Notes: a model not told the origin generated them from the sequence alone. 64,000 nt of DNA from GCA-2718035 sp964435285 (GCA_964435285.1 CAYSYA010000005.1:62001-126000); one strand, 5' to 3'; positions 18,595-28,756 are shown, counted from the first letter of the stretch. Made by a program: numbers and translations.

Positions 18595-19971
18595 ATGTTT
18601 CAACAAACTATTAAAAAAAATATTCAAATAAAAGGAGTAGGATTGCACAATGGTAAAAATGTAACTTTAAATATAAAACCTGCAAAAGTAGATTCAGGGA
18701 TATATTTTATTAGAACCGATAAAAATACTGATTTAATAATTAAGGCTTCAGTTGAAAATATTTTTTCAACTCAAAGATCTACTTGTTTAAAAAAAAATAA
18801 TATAGAAATAAGAACCACTGAACACTTTCTAGCAGCATGTTGGCATTTATCAATTGATAATTTAGAGATTGAATTAGATAATGATGAGCTTCCAATTTTA
18901 GATGGAAGTTCAGCTGTATTTGTTAACATGTTAAAAAGCGCAGGAATAATTAAGCAAAATAAATACAGAAAAAAATATAAAATAAAAAACTATATAAAAG
19001 TTTCAGATTCTAAAACCGGATCTTTTATTGAATGTATCCCATCTGATAAATTTGAAATAACTGCAACTATAGATTATGAGTCAGAGATTATAAAAAAACA
19101 AATATATAATTTCAAAGAATCAGATGATTTTGAAAAAGAAATAGGTTTGGCTAAAACTTTTTTTGTCTTGAAAAGCAAATCAAATTTAAAAGAAATAAAA
19201 AATATTAAAGGAGGGAATTTAAAAAATTCATTAGTTTACTTAGAAAAAAATTTGGACAAAAAAGATATAATTGATTTAAGTATTGACATGAATCAAAAAA
19301 TCCTTACAAAAGGATTAATAAACAGCGAAGTAATTACATTCGATGATGAATGTGTAAGGCACAAAATATTAGATATTATTGGTGATATTTCTCTTTTACA
19401 ACAAAAAATCATTGGAAAAATTATTGCTTATAAACCTGGTCATTCAATAAACATAAAACTAACACAAGAAATAAAAAAAAATATGGACAGAGAACGTAAA
19501 GGAATTCAAAATTACAATTTAGACAAAAAACCTTTAATGGATATTGAAAAAATTAAACAAATACTTCCTCATCGAGAACCATTCTTATTAATTGATGAAA
19601 TTAGAGAATTAGAAGATAACTATGTTGTTGGCGTGAAGTATGTGAGAGAAGATGAAGACTATTTTAGAGGTCACTTTCCAGGTGAACCAGTTATGCCAGG
19701 TGTATTACAAATAGAAGCTATGGCTCAAACTGGTGGAATACTTGCTTTAAATACTGTGCAAGATCCAGAAAATTACCTAACATATTTTATGAAAATTGAC
19801 AATGTTAAATTCAAACAAAAAGTTGTACCTTCGGACATCTTAATTTTTGAACTAAATCTTTTATCTCCAATTAGAAGAGGTATATGTCATATGCAAGGAA
19901 AAGCATACGTTAATAATAAAGTTGTTATGGAGGCAGAATTAATGGCAAAAATAGCTAAAGATGATAAGTAA
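18595..19971 (+). CDS. lpxC/fabZ: Bifunctional UDP-3-O-acyl-GlcNAc deacetylase / 3-hydroxyacyl-ACP dehydratase (LpxC-FabZ fusion)
   Basis: Residues ~1-300 are LpxC, the committed zinc amidase of lipid A synthesis, with TTEHFLAACW (H77) and RHKILDIIGD (about 254-263). Residues ~310-458 are FabZ with LPHREPFLLID, the catalytic His in RGHFPGEP and the Glu in LQIEAMAQT. The fusion is a hallmark of Bacteroidota and puts the two enzymes that compete for 3-hydroxyacyl-ACP in one chain. Its stop overlaps the lpxA start by 11 bp. Confidence 0.97.
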   Translation: MFQQTIKKNIQIKGVGLHNGKNVTLNIKPAKVDSGIYFIRTDKNTDLIIKASVENIFSTQRSTCLKKNNIEIRTTEHFLAACWHLSIDNLEIELDNDELPILDGSSAVFVNMLKSAGIIKQNKYRKKYKIKNYIKVSDSKTGSFIECIPSDKFEITATIDYESEIIKKQIYNFKESDDFEKEIGLAKTFFVLKSKSNLKEIKNIKGGNLKNSLVYLEKNLDKKDIIDLSIDMNQKILTKGLINSEVITFDDECVRHKILDIIGDISLLQQKIIGKIIAYKPGHSINIKLTQEIKKNMDRERKGIQNYNLDKKPLMDIEKIKQILPHREPFLLIDEIRELEDNYVVGVKYVREDEDYFRGHFPGEPVMPGVLQIEAMAQTGGILALNTVQDPENYLTYFMKIDNVKFKQKVVPSDILIFELNLLSPIRRGICHMQGKAYVNNKVVMEAELMAKIAKDDK

Positions 19972-20728
19972 ATATAGTCTTATAAATGATAAATCTCAAA
20001 TAGGAAAAAACCTAAACATTGATGCATTTTCAGTAATTCATGAAAACGTTGAAATTGGAGACAACTGTTGGATTGGCTCAAATGTCACCATTTTTCCAGG
20101 TGCAAGAATTGGAAATAATTGTAAAATATTTCCTGGATCTGTAATTTCAGGTGACCCCCAAGATTTAAAATTTAAAAATGGAAATACATTAACTGTTATT
20201 GGAAATAATACAATTATAAGAGAATATGTTACTATTAACAGGGCAACTATGGCAACAAAAAAAACCATAGTTGGTTCAAATTGTTTTATAATGGCATATT
20301 GTCATGTTGCTCACGATTGTAAAATTGGTTCTGATTGTGTTCTTGCAAATGCTGTAAATATTGCTGGTCACGTTTCAATTGAAAATAATGTTACTATTGG
20401 TGGTTTGACAGCAATAAAGCAATTCACAAAAATAGGACAACATTCAATGATTTCAGGTGGAAGTTTAGTTAGAAAAGATATACCTCCCTATATAAAAGTC
20501 GCTAAAGAACCATTAAAATTCTTAGGTATAAATATCGTAGGATTAAAGAGAAAAGGCTTTTCAGAAAACGATATATACTCTATTAAAAATATTTATAGAA
20601 ATATTTTTGGAAGTGGAAAAAATATTTCAGAATCGTTAAAAGAACTTAATGAAATTAAGTTAAATGATAAAGAACAAAATATAATTGATTTTATAAATAA
20701 CTCAAAACAAGGAATAATTAAAAACTAA
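19961..20728 (+). CDS. lpxA: Acyl-ACP--UDP-N-acetylglucosamine O-acyltransferase
   Basis: First acylation of lipid A. A left-handed beta-helix of hexapeptide repeats (IGDNCWIGSNVTIFPGARIG) precedes HVAHDCKIGSDC, which contains the catalytic His, and a C-terminal helical domain (from ~190). 255 aa is normal. It overlaps the lpxC/fabZ end, which implies translational coupling. Confidence 0.96.
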   Translation: MISKYSLINDKSQIGKNLNIDAFSVIHENVEIGDNCWIGSNVTIFPGARIGNNCKIFPGSVISGDPQDLKFKNGNTLTVIGNNTIIREYVTINRATMATKKTIVGSNCFIMAYCHVAHDCKIGSDCVLANAVNIAGHVSIENNVTIGGLTAIKQFTKIGQHSMISGGSLVRKDIPPYIKVAKEPLKFLGINIVGLKRKGFSENDIYSIKNIYRNIFGSGKNISESLKELNEIKLNDKEQNIIDFINNSKQGIIKN

Positions 20729-20732
20729 TTTT

Positions 20733-21299
20733 ATGGCAAGTACAGCAGATTTTAAGAACGGTTTATGTATAAAACATAATAATGATTTATGGAAAATTGA
20801 ATCTTTTCAACATGTTAAACCTGGGAAGGGACCGGCCTTTGTCAGAACTAAAATTAGAAATTTGAACACTGGAAGAATGTTAGAAAATACATTTACTGCA
20901 GGCGTAAAAATTGAAGTAATTAGAGTTGAGAATAGAAGTTCACAGTTTTTATATAAAAGTGGAGACACTTACCACTTTATGTATCAAAAAACATTTGAAC
21001 AAATTCAAATTCCTGAAAAATTAATTAATGCCCCTAAGTATTTAAAAGAAGGCAATCTGGTTGAAATAATGTTTTATACTGAAGAAGAAAGACCTATTGC
21101 TTGTAATTTACCTTCAAATGTTATTTTAGAAATAAGCAACACAGAACCAGGAGAAAAGGGAAACACTGCTACTAATGCATTAAAACCAGCTACTCTTGAA
21201 ACAGGTGCTGAAATCAAAGTTCCTTTATTTATAAATACTGGGGATAAAATAAAAGTTGATACTTCTTCAGGCCAGTATATGGAAAGAATCAAGTCCTAA
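20733..21299 (+). CDS. efp: Translation elongation factor P
   Basis: Relieves ribosome stalling at polyproline. Three-beta-barrel protein of 188 aa; the loop that reaches the peptidyl-transferase centre is KPGKGPAFVRTK with the tip lysine at residue 32. No modification enzyme gene is seen nearby. It starts four bases after lpxA and is probably the last gene of the HD-lpxD-lpxC/fabZ-lpxA-efp operon. Its final 11 bases overlap the convergent O-antigen ligase gene. Confidence 0.97.
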   Translation: MASTADFKNGLCIKHNNDLWKIESFQHVKPGKGPAFVRTKIRNLNTGRMLENTFTAGVKIEVIRVENRSSQFLYKSGDTYHFMYQKTFEQIQIPEKLINAPKYLKEGNLVEIMFYTEEERPIACNLPSNVILEISNTEPGEKGNTATNALKPATLETGAEIKVPLFINTGDKIKVDTSSGQYMERIKS

Positions 21300-22719
21300 C
21301 TTTTTTCATTTCGATACTTACTATAATAGCCACAAAAAACCATAAAGGTATTGCAGCTTTATCCATATCTAAAAAATTATTGAAAAAACCATGAATAAAG
21401 TAAGTCATAAGTCCAATTATACTGCCCAATAAATAAATTTTAAATAACTCATTTTTTTCATTGTTATAAAGAACTATTCCTTTGTAAAAAATAGTAATTA
21501 TTAATATAAGAAATAGAAGCAAACCTATTAAACCTGTTTCTGATAAAGCTCCCAAATATTCACTATGAGCGTTACCCATATCACCACTATTTGTACTTAT
21601 TATAGTTTTATCTTTATGATTTTGAAATACTCCGTAGTGAAATTGATAAGTTCCTGGTCCATATCCCAATATTGGTTTTTCCTTAAACATACTTATTGCA
21701 CATTTCCATCTGTTGATTCTTTCCATATTAGAAGCATCAGATTTTATATTATAAATTGACTGAATATGTTCTGTAAAAGAAGAAGAAGAATCTTGTTTAT
21801 TCTCAGTTAATATTGAGAAAACATCAGATCTAAAAGGAAATAAAATTATGAGTAATAAAAAAATAGATACTATAAAGTGCTTTGGTTTAAATTTAAGTCT
21901 TATTAAAAATCCTAAAATTACTGCACCAAATAAACTAACCCATGCGGCTCTTGTATAAGAGTAAATTAAAGCAATTAAAAAAAGTGAAAAACAAAAAAAA
22001 GATATAAGCCTAGTTACTTTATTAATTTTTGAAGATTTAAAAAATAAAAATAAAATTGGGATAAAAAAAGCTAACATAGCTCCATATGATGTATGGTCAT
22101 CAAAAAAAGGAGTAACTACCCAGTTAGATGATGGGCCACTAAAGTTGTATGATGAATGTTTAATTAATGTATGGATTATGACAATTGAAAAAGATAGACA
22201 ATACACCAAAATAAAATGGGTGATTCTTTTATGATTTTCATAAAATATTAAAGAAGAAAAGACAAAACATGGAATCAAAAACCAGATTCTTGTTAAAAAG
22301 AGTTTCAAAGAAACTAAAGGCATCGTGGAAGTAATAGAACAAACTAACATCCAAACTAAATAAGCTAATAAGAAGAATGTTATTTTATTAGTAAATATTT
22401 TTTCAAAAAAGTGAGGAGTGTAAATAATTTTAAAAAAAACTACACAGGTCAAAGCAAATAACAAGAACTCAGTAGGAAAGGAAATATCAGTATTTTCAAC
22501 AAAAAAACCTAACTCACCAAGGCTCAACGAAAGTGGGGCACATAGAATTATTAATATCAATAACTTATCTAATCTAAAAGAAAAAAAAGTTACTAAAGAA
22601 ATTATAATTGGCATCGAAATTAACCACCACTTTCCATCTTGTAATTGACTAAATAAAAAAAAGCCAAATAAAATAGTAAAAAAAAAGACTATTGAATTTT
22701 GAATTAACTTATTTGTCAT
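21289..22719 (-). CDS. O-antigen ligase/polymerase family membrane protein (Wzy_C domain)
   Basis: About ten or more hydrophobic segments surround the Wzy_C signature: SYTRAAWVSLFG, then the periplasmic loop with GYGPGTYQFHYG and NAHSEYLGALSETGL. Such proteins either polymerise repeat units (Wzy) or ligate polysaccharide to lipid A core (WaaL); the sequence does not decide. An upstream ATG at 22743 would overlap the previous gene by 35 bp; I prefer the ATG at 22719 (MTNKLIQN). It is the last gene of flippase-Wzz-ligase on the minus strand. Confidence 0.87.
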   Translation of the reverse strand: MTNKLIQNSIVFFFTILFGFFLFSQLQDGKWWLISMPIIISLVTFFSFRLDKLLILIILCAPLSLSLGELGFFVENTDISFPTEFLLFALTCVVFFKIIYTPHFFEKIFTNKITFFLLAYLVWMLVCSITSTMPLVSLKLFLTRIWFLIPCFVFSSLIFYENHKRITHFILVYCLSFSIVIIHTLIKHSSYNFSGPSSNWVVTPFFDDHTSYGAMLAFFIPILFLFFKSSKINKVTRLISFFCFSLFLIALIYSYTRAAWVSLFGAVILGFLIRLKFKPKHFIVSIFLLLIILFPFRSDVFSILTENKQDSSSSFTEHIQSIYNIKSDASNMERINRWKCAISMFKEKPILGYGPGTYQFHYGVFQNHKDKTIISTNSGDMGNAHSEYLGALSETGLIGLLLFLILIITIFYKGIVLYNNEKNELFKIYLLGSIIGLMTYFIHGFFNNFLDMDKAAIPLWFFVAIIVSIEMKKVRT

Positions 22720-23722
22720 TTTTTTGAATATTATACAATTCAATACAACGCAAAATAATTATAGAAGCAATCAAAATTGAAAACGTAGAAAGAAAAACAA
22801 CTAACCATCTAATAGGAAAGGATTTTTTATCCGCTGGATATGCCTTATTTATAATAAACATATTTGTAAGTTCATAATCGGAATCAATTTGAATTAAATC
22901 ACAAACATTATTTACTCTATTTAATTCATCTTGAATTTCAATTGTTCTTCTAAATAATAAATTATGTTCAGTAACGTGATCTGAAATAATTTCTAGTTCT
23001 TTTTTAATCAACCGAGCTCCCTTATTATTACTGTTAGCTAAACAAATTGCATATTGTTCAGTTAACCGTTCAACTTGAACCTCTCCATAAATTACACCTT
23101 TTTCTCTTAAAATATTTAAAGAATCGTTTACTTGAATCATTTGATTCTCTAAACTTTTTGTTCTTTCTTCACATATAAAATAAGCTTTTTCAGAACGTTC
23201 AGTTTTAATTTTTTTAATTGCAACATCAACTAAATCAAGGCATTTATTTGCTATATCAGCTGCCATTTTTGGGTTTTTATCAAGAACCTCAATCTTAATA
23301 GAGCCAAAAGGAGTTTTTTTGAATTTAACTTTTTCATCAAATGCTAAATTCATCCAAGTTCTTGAGTATGGATCATTCTTACTAATTTCATAGTGACTAA
23401 ATAAATTAAATATTTTAACTAAAGAATCCTGAACCATATCACTGTTGAAGATTTGTAATAACTGCTCAGTTGTTTCTTCCTCTCCAAATTCTAAAATGTC
23501 TTTTTTATATGGATTATCTTCAATCAATAATGCTTGTGAGATAGAATTAGTTGTAGTAGGAAAAATAATGGCTGAAGACTTGAATTTTTCTTCCATGAAA
23601 AATAATGCGACAATACTTGAAAAAAATACTGATAAAAAAACAATTATAATTAATTTAATCTTGTATTTAAAGCAAAAAGATATAAGGTTATTTATATTAA
23701 AAATTGAGTTATCGTTAGTCAT
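22709..23722 (-). CDS. Wzz-type polysaccharide chain-length/co-polymerase protein
   Basis: Typical architecture of the family: N-terminal transmembrane helix (about 20-48) followed by KFKSSAIIFP, a large periplasmic helical region (about 60-295, with QMIQVNDSLNILREKG coiled coil), and a second helix (WLVVFLSTFSILIASIIIL) near the C-terminus. No cytoplasmic tyrosine kinase domain is fused. It lies between the flippase and the ligase/polymerase, consistent with control of polymer length. Confidence 0.85.
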   Translation of the reverse strand: MTNDNSIFNINNLISFCFKYKIKLIIIVFLSVFFSSIVALFFMEEKFKSSAIIFPTTTNSISQALLIEDNPYKKDILEFGEEETTEQLLQIFNSDMVQDSLVKIFNLFSHYEISKNDPYSRTWMNLAFDEKVKFKKTPFGSIKIEVLDKNPKMAADIANKCLDLVDVAIKKIKTERSEKAYFICEERTKSLENQMIQVNDSLNILREKGVIYGEVQVERLTEQYAICLANSNNKGARLIKKELEIISDHVTEHNLLFRRTIEIQDELNRVNNVCDLIQIDSDYELTNMFIINKAYPADKKSFPIRWLVVFLSTFSILIASIIILRCIELYNIQKNDK

Positions 23723-23731
23723 AGTATTTAT

Positions 23732-25180
23732 TTATTTATTGTAAAAAACATTTCTCAGATAATTAAATCTTATCATCCCAGTAAAAAAGGACCAAATTAT
23801 TGATAATAATCCGAATAAACATATATTTACATACCATTTTTGTGAAAAATTAATCAAAAGATAACTTATAATTATTAATCCAATAATAAAGAAAAATAGA
23901 GGCTCTAAAACAAATTTCAAATTACTTAATTTAAATATACGTACACAAAAATATAATTGGATTAAAGCAGTTAAAAACTGAGTCAAAAAACTAGAAATTG
24001 AGGCTCCATAAGCACCGTGAGAATTAATTAAAAAATAATTTAATATTATATTAATTATCATTCCAAAAAAAGCAATTTTATTTAATAAGTATAGATTCCC
24101 ATTTGCAGTTAACAATGTACCAAAAATATATGTACAAGAAATAAATAAAAAACATAGCATTAAAATTGGAAAAATATCAAATGATTTATTTAAATAAACG
24201 TCAACATTATCAAATTTACCAAGCCCATATCTAAATTGAATAATTTCTTCTCCGTAAAAAAATGAAATAAAACACAGAACTAGCGCAAATGATATTATGA
24301 TTTTAAAAGAAATTAAAACAAGTTCAGAAATAGACTTCCTATTTTTAAGCAATCTTGAGAAGATAGGTAAAAGTAATACTGCAAATAAATAAGAAATCAT
24401 ATTTGAGGCTTCAAAAAATCTATACGAACCGGCATATACACCAGCTTCCGATGGACCTTTAATAAACTCAATCATTATTACATCAACCCTATAATAAATT
24501 GTCATTAAAAAAATCAATAAAGCATAAGGAAAACTTTTTTTGAGTATTGCTAAAGAAAAAACAGTATCCCATTTAAGATTTAAATTTCCAGTTTTTTTAA
24601 TTATGAAAAACAAAGAAATAAATACTGCGAATAAATATGAGGTTGTTTGAGCATATACAAACCACATAATTTCAAAAGGAGATGAGTTCAAATTACCCCA
24701 CAACAATAAAGAACAAATCAATATCAACAAAAATCTATCTAAAACTGAAATTATACTATCCTTAAAAAATAAATGAAGGCCAGCTAAATTTGACCTTAAA
24801 TACAATAAAAAAACTGCTAGGAATTGATTGAACAATAAAAAAATTAGAATTTTAAAATCATAATCCAGATAATATCCTACACAACTTACAATTAAAAAAT
24901 AAAATAATCCTAACAATAATTTTAAAGGAATAATTTTTGAAAGATGCTTTTTAAGCAAAAAACTATGTTGGGATATATTTTTTACATTGTAATTATTAAC
25001 TCCAAAATCTAAAAATATATTTAGAAGAAATGTTAAATTAATAATTGAAAAGTAAACCCCATATTCAAATTCACCCACTCTGTTAATAATTTCAGCATCA
25101 ATTCCTAAAATATAAAATGGTTTAATTATTAAATTCAAAAAAATAATTAATACTAAATTTGAAAGAAATTTTTTTTTCAT
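23732..25180 (-). CDS. Polysaccharide flippase (Wzx/MATE-like oligosaccharide exporter)
   Basis: A 482-aa polytopic protein with about 12-14 hydrophobic helices. The motifs YRVDVIMIEFIKGPSEAGVY and GAYGASISSFLTQFLTALIQ are typical of polysaccharide_synt/MOP flippases that move lipid-linked glycans across the inner membrane. It is the first gene of a three-gene set with Wzz and ligase/polymerase, 9 bases before the Wzz gene. Its specificity is unknown. Confidence 0.87.
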   Translation of the reverse strand: MKKKFLSNLVLIIFLNLIIKPFYILGIDAEIINRVGEFEYGVYFSIINLTFLLNIFLDFGVNNYNVKNISQHSFLLKKHLSKIIPLKLLLGLFYFLIVSCVGYYLDYDFKILIFLLFNQFLAVFLLYLRSNLAGLHLFFKDSIISVLDRFLLILICSLLLWGNLNSSPFEIMWFVYAQTTSYLFAVFISLFFIIKKTGNLNLKWDTVFSLAILKKSFPYALLIFLMTIYYRVDVIMIEFIKGPSEAGVYAGSYRFFEASNMISYLFAVLLLPIFSRLLKNRKSISELVLISFKIIISFALVLCFISFFYGEEIIQFRYGLGKFDNVDVYLNKSFDIFPILMLCFLFISCTYIFGTLLTANGNLYLLNKIAFFGMIINIILNYFLINSHGAYGASISSFLTQFLTALIQLYFCVRIFKLSNLKFVLEPLFFFIIGLIIISYLLINFSQKWYVNICLFGLLSIIWSFFTGMIRFNYLRNVFYNK

Positions 25181-25259
25181 AATATAATAGACAAATAAGT
25201 CCTAATATTGTTTAAGAGAACGCAAAATAATCATTTATCTTGCAATAATATCAAAAAAC

Positions 25260-26375
25260 ATGAGAGTCGCAGTTAATACTAGGTTGTTAATAGAAAATGA
25301 ATTGGAAGGTATTGGAAGATTTACTTATGAAATATTAAAGGAGTTGTGTAATCAAAATCCTAATATATATTTTGATTTTATTTTTGACAGACCTTTTTCA
25401 AAAAAATTCTTATTCAATAAAAATGTAACTGGCCACGTCCTAAGACCAAGAACTAGACACCCTATTCTGTGGTACTATTGGTTTGAAGTTAAAATTCCAA
25501 AACTTTTAAATAAAATTAAACCAGATATTTTCTTGTCTATGGACGGTTTTCTTTCTTTAAGAACGAATATTAAACAAATTGCCGTGATTCATGACATTAA
25601 TTTTGTACATCATCCAAGCAACCTACCTTTTTTTCATAGAAAATATTATCAGAAATTCTTTCCAAAATATGCACATAAAGCTAATTCTATAATCACTGTT
25701 TCTAATTATTCAAAAAAAGATATTGAGAAAAACTACAGTATTCATCAAGATAAAATAAATGTTATTTATAACGGTGTCAGTAACTCATTTAAACAAATAG
25801 ATGAGAAAAAAAAACAAATAATTAAAAACAAATACTCATCAAATTTTGATTATTTTATTTTCATTGGCTCCATCCATAAAAGGAAAAATATCACTAATCT
25901 AATAGCAGCATTTAATTTATTTAAATCAAATTCTAAATCTGAAACCAAATTACTTTTTGTAGGTAAAAAAAGATGGTGGGAAAAAAAGATGAAACAAACA
26001 TATCAAGAAAGTAGTTATAAAAATGATATTTTATTTACTGGCTATTTGAATGACGAAGACCTTCCTTTGGTTCTTGCTTCTGCAAAAGGATTATGTTTTC
26101 CATCACTATTTGAAGGCTTTGGACTTCCAATCATCGAAGCAATGAAATGCGGAGTACCAGTTATTACATCAAATATTAGCTCAATGCCTGAGATATGTTG
26201 TGAGGCAGGATTAAAAATAAATCCCTATAAAGTTAATGACATAGCAAATGCACTTAAAAAAATTGATGAAGAGAAAGATGTTAGAGAAAAGTTAATCAAA
26301 TTGGGACTTGAAAGAGCACAAATGTTTTGTTGGAAAAAGGGTGCAAAAAAATTAACAAAAATTCTTAATCTTTGA
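25260..26375 (+). CDS. Glycosyltransferase family 4 (GT-B fold)
   Basis: The N-terminal acceptor domain begins MRVAVNTRLL and GIGRFTYE. The C-terminal GT1/GT4 domain has KRKNITNLIAAFNLF and the E-x7-E nucleotide-sugar motif in FPSLFEGFGLPIIEAM. 371 aa with no membrane helix, so cytoplasmic. It is divergent from the flippase-Wzz-ligase genes and probably contributes to the same glycan. Its TGA stop overlaps the TTG start of rnhB. Confidence 0.9.
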   Translation: MRVAVNTRLLIENELEGIGRFTYEILKELCNQNPNIYFDFIFDRPFSKKFLFNKNVTGHVLRPRTRHPILWYYWFEVKIPKLLNKIKPDIFLSMDGFLSLRTNIKQIAVIHDINFVHHPSNLPFFHRKYYQKFFPKYAHKANSIITVSNYSKKDIEKNYSIHQDKINVIYNGVSNSFKQIDEKKKQIIKNKYSSNFDYFIFIGSIHKRKNITNLIAAFNLFKSNSKSETKLLFVGKKRWWEKKMKQTYQESSYKNDILFTGYLNDEDLPLVLASAKGLCFPSLFEGFGLPIIEAMKCGVPVITSNISSMPEICCEAGLKINPYKVNDIANALKKIDEEKDVREKLIKLGLERAQMFCWKKGAKKLTKILNL

Positions 26376-26947
26376 AATTAAAATTTTATAACAAAAATTT
26401 ACTCATTTGCGGATGTGATGAAGCTGGAAGAGGTTCACTGGCAGGACCTGTATTTGCTTCAGCAGTTATTCTCCCAAAAAATTTTTATCATCCATTACTA
26501 GATGACTCAAAAAAAATATCAGAAAAAAAAAGAAATATACTTAGACGAGTAATTGAAAAAGAAGCTATAGCATGGTCAGTTGCAAAAACTTCACCTAAAA
26601 GAATTGACAAAATAAACATTCTTAATGCATCCATAGAAGCTATGCACAAGAGCATAAAAAAAATTAATCATAAAATTAATTTATTGTTAATTGACGGCAA
26701 TCAATTTAAACATTTTAAAAAACTAAATCATAAATGTGTTGTCAAGGGCGATGCAAAATACATGTCAATCGCTTCTGCTTCAATTTTAGCTAAAACTCAT
26801 AGAGATGATTATATGAAAAAAATAAGTGATGATTTTCCGTTTTATAATTGGAAGAAAAATAAAGGATACCCAACAATGGAGCACAAATTACAAATTAAAA
26901 AATTTGGATTATCCAAGTATCATAGATTAACATTTAAATCAACTTAA
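26372..26947 (+). CDS. rnhB: Ribonuclease HII
   Basis: Removes ribonucleotides and RNA primers from DNA. The signature CGCDEAGRGSLAGPV carries D16 and E17, with further acidic residues at D108 (LLIDGN) and D145 (THRDDY). The start is TTG at 26372, overlapping the preceding stop; the next in-frame ATG would remove the catalytic motif. 191 aa is normal. Its TAA stop shares a TTAA with the convergent glucosaminidase stop. Confidence 0.94.
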   Translation: MKLKFYNKNLLICGCDEAGRGSLAGPVFASAVILPKNFYHPLLDDSKKISEKKRNILRRVIEKEAIAWSVAKTSPKRIDKINILNASIEAMHKSIKKINHKINLLLIDGNQFKHFKKLNHKCVVKGDAKYMSIASASILAKTHRDDYMKKISDDFPFYNWKKNKGYPTMEHKLQIKKFGLSKYHRLTFKST

Positions 26948-27858
26948 TTTTTTTTATTTTTCAAGTAAATGATATCTCCTTTCCTCACCTCTCTATCTGT
27001 AAATAGCGGGTTTTTTTTATAAATAGAAGATAACTTTACAGCATATAGTTGAGATATTTCCCAAATAGTTTGACCACTCGTGACAACATGAAAGGAGGGA
27101 TTAGAATTTCTTCTTCTTTTGGGTTTTATATATATTCTTTGATTTTGATTTAAATTAATTACGGTTGAGTCATTAATGTCATTAAACTTAAGTAGCTCAG
27201 AAACCCAAATCCCAAAATCATCAGAAATTGATTTATAAGAATCATTGGAATTAGAAATAATATAAGGAACGTTATTATAAGTTTCAATTAAATATTTTAA
27301 CACTGGTTTTTCAGTGGAATTTTTTGACAGAATTTTTTCATTTTTCTTTTTTTTATTTTTTTTCAATTTATCAAAGTCATATAAATAATACTTTTCTATT
27401 ACTCTAATTAAATTATTAGCATAATTAGGATCAGTAGCATAACCTGCTTTTTTTAATCCTTTAGCCCAACCTTTGTAATCAGTTATATTTAGAGAAAATA
27501 GTTCACTATACCTAGGTTTATTTTTAAGAAACAATGAATGATCTAAATAAGATTCTGAAGCTGACTTATATTTTCTGAAACATTCATTTTCTTCATCATC
27601 ATCGTAATAAGACCTCTCACCTTCCCAATCTCTATGACACTTAATGCCAAAATGATTGTTTGACTCAACTGCTAAATCACTTTCACCAGAACCAGACTCC
27701 AAAATACCCTGAGCTAAAGTAATACTGGCTGGAATTGAATAATCAACCATATGTTCAACTGCTAAATCTTTATACTTCTGAATATATAATTCTACTTTGT
27801 TTAAACTTTGTGCAAAAACTACAATTGGAAAAAAAAATAAAAGTAAAATGTAATTCAT
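26944..27858 (-). CDS. Secreted N-acetylglucosaminidase with C-terminal LysM
   Basis: A signal peptide (MNYILLLFFFPIVVFAQ) is followed by a glucosaminidase/FlgJ-type domain with LAQGILESGSGES (likely catalytic Glu54) and NNHFGIKC, then a basic linker and a LysM-like C-terminal module (FHVVTSGQTIWEIS...). It should cleave or remodel peptidoglycan glycan strands in the periplasm. An ATG at 27879 lies inside the upstream gene; the ATG at 27858 starts directly at the signal peptide and leaves a 4-base gap. Confidence 0.9.
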   Translation of the reverse strand: MNYILLLFFFPIVVFAQSLNKVELYIQKYKDLAVEHMVDYSIPASITLAQGILESGSGESDLAVESNNHFGIKCHRDWEGERSYYDDDEENECFRKYKSASESYLDHSLFLKNKPRYSELFSLNITDYKGWAKGLKKAGYATDPNYANNLIRVIEKYYLYDFDKLKKNKKKKNEKILSKNSTEKPVLKYLIETYNNVPYIISNSNDSYKSISDDFGIWVSELLKFNDINDSTVINLNQNQRIYIKPKRRRNSNPSFHVVTSGQTIWEISQLYAVKLSSIYKKNPLFTDREVRKGDIIYLKNKKN

Positions 27859-27862
27859 AAAT

Positions 27863-28744
27863 CTATTTATTAATACCATGAAGGCCTTGAAGACCGCCAG
27901 TATGTATGACTAATATACGTGATTCTTTTTTTATTTTTTTTTTTGAGATCATGTCAAATAGACCAAAAAATAATTTTGAAGTATAAACAGGGTCTAGTTC
28001 TATTTTATATAACTGTGCAAAAGAATCAATAAATTTAATTAAGTCTGTGTTCACTTTTCCGAATCCTCCAAAATTATAATCACAGTTAATTTTCCAATTT
28101 ATTTTTGAATTGGTGTTTTTACTTATAACATCTTCTAATAATTTCGAATTTTTAAATGATGAAAAACCTAAAAAATTTTGATGATCTTTTAATGACTTAA
28201 TCAATCCTACTGCTGTACATCCAGAGCCGATTGAACAACAAATAGTGTCAAAATTTCCATCAACTTCGTTCATAATTTCCTCACAACCTTTTATTCCAAA
28301 ATTATTGAACCCTCCCTCTGGAATTATAAATATTTTTTCATGTTCTTTCTTTAATTTATTAACAACTTTATTATTAAATTTAGATTCCCTGTATACTTTT
28401 CTACTTAAAAATTGTAGTTCCATCTTATTTTTAACACAAAATGATAGAGTAGGATTATTTCTGTAGGAAGGATCTCCTCTAACAATACCAATAGATTTAA
28501 TATTCCTCAAATTTGCTAACCAACTTAAAGCATGTAAGTGATTTGAATAAGCTCCTCCAAAACTTAAAATAGTATCAATTTTATTATTAACTAAATATTC
28601 AAAATTATATTTCAATTTCCTCCATTTATTTCCTGAAACAATTTTGTGAATTAAGTCCTCTCTTTTAATAAATAGTCTAATATTATACGGATTGTTAATT
28701 TTTAAATTAATTTCTTGAATTGGTGAAGGTATTTGAAATAACAT
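27863..28744 (-). CDS. PLP-dependent ACC deaminase/D-cysteine desulfhydrase family protein
   Basis: A fold-type II PLP enzyme, 293 aa. SGNKWRKLKYN carries the probable PLP lysine (K40), SFGGAYSNHLHALS matches the conserved substrate loop, and CSIGSGCTAVGL binds the phosphate. Family members act on 1-aminocyclopropane-1-carboxylate or D-cysteine; the short Bacteroidota form is uncharacterised and substrate prediction is unsafe. It is upstream of the glucosaminidase in a likely two-gene transcript. Confidence 0.85.
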   Translation of the reverse strand: MLFQIPSPIQEINLKINNPYNIRLFIKREDLIHKIVSGNKWRKLKYNFEYLVNNKIDTILSFGGAYSNHLHALSWLANLRNIKSIGIVRGDPSYRNNPTLSFCVKNKMELQFLSRKVYRESKFNNKVVNKLKKEHEKIFIIPEGGFNNFGIKGCEEIMNEVDGNFDTICCSIGSGCTAVGLIKSLKDHQNFLGFSSFKNSKLLEDVISKNTNSKINWKINCDYNFGGFGKVNTDLIKFIDSFAQLYKIELDPVYTSKLFFGLFDMISKKKIKKESRILVIHTGGLQGLHGINK

Positions 28745-28756
28745 TATAACTTTTAT

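Noticed and set aside
25181..25259. Imperfect dyad in the intergenic region between flippase and glycosyltransferase
   Set aside because: Pairing is broken by several mismatches and no exact promoter box was found; not better than expected in AT-rich DNA.
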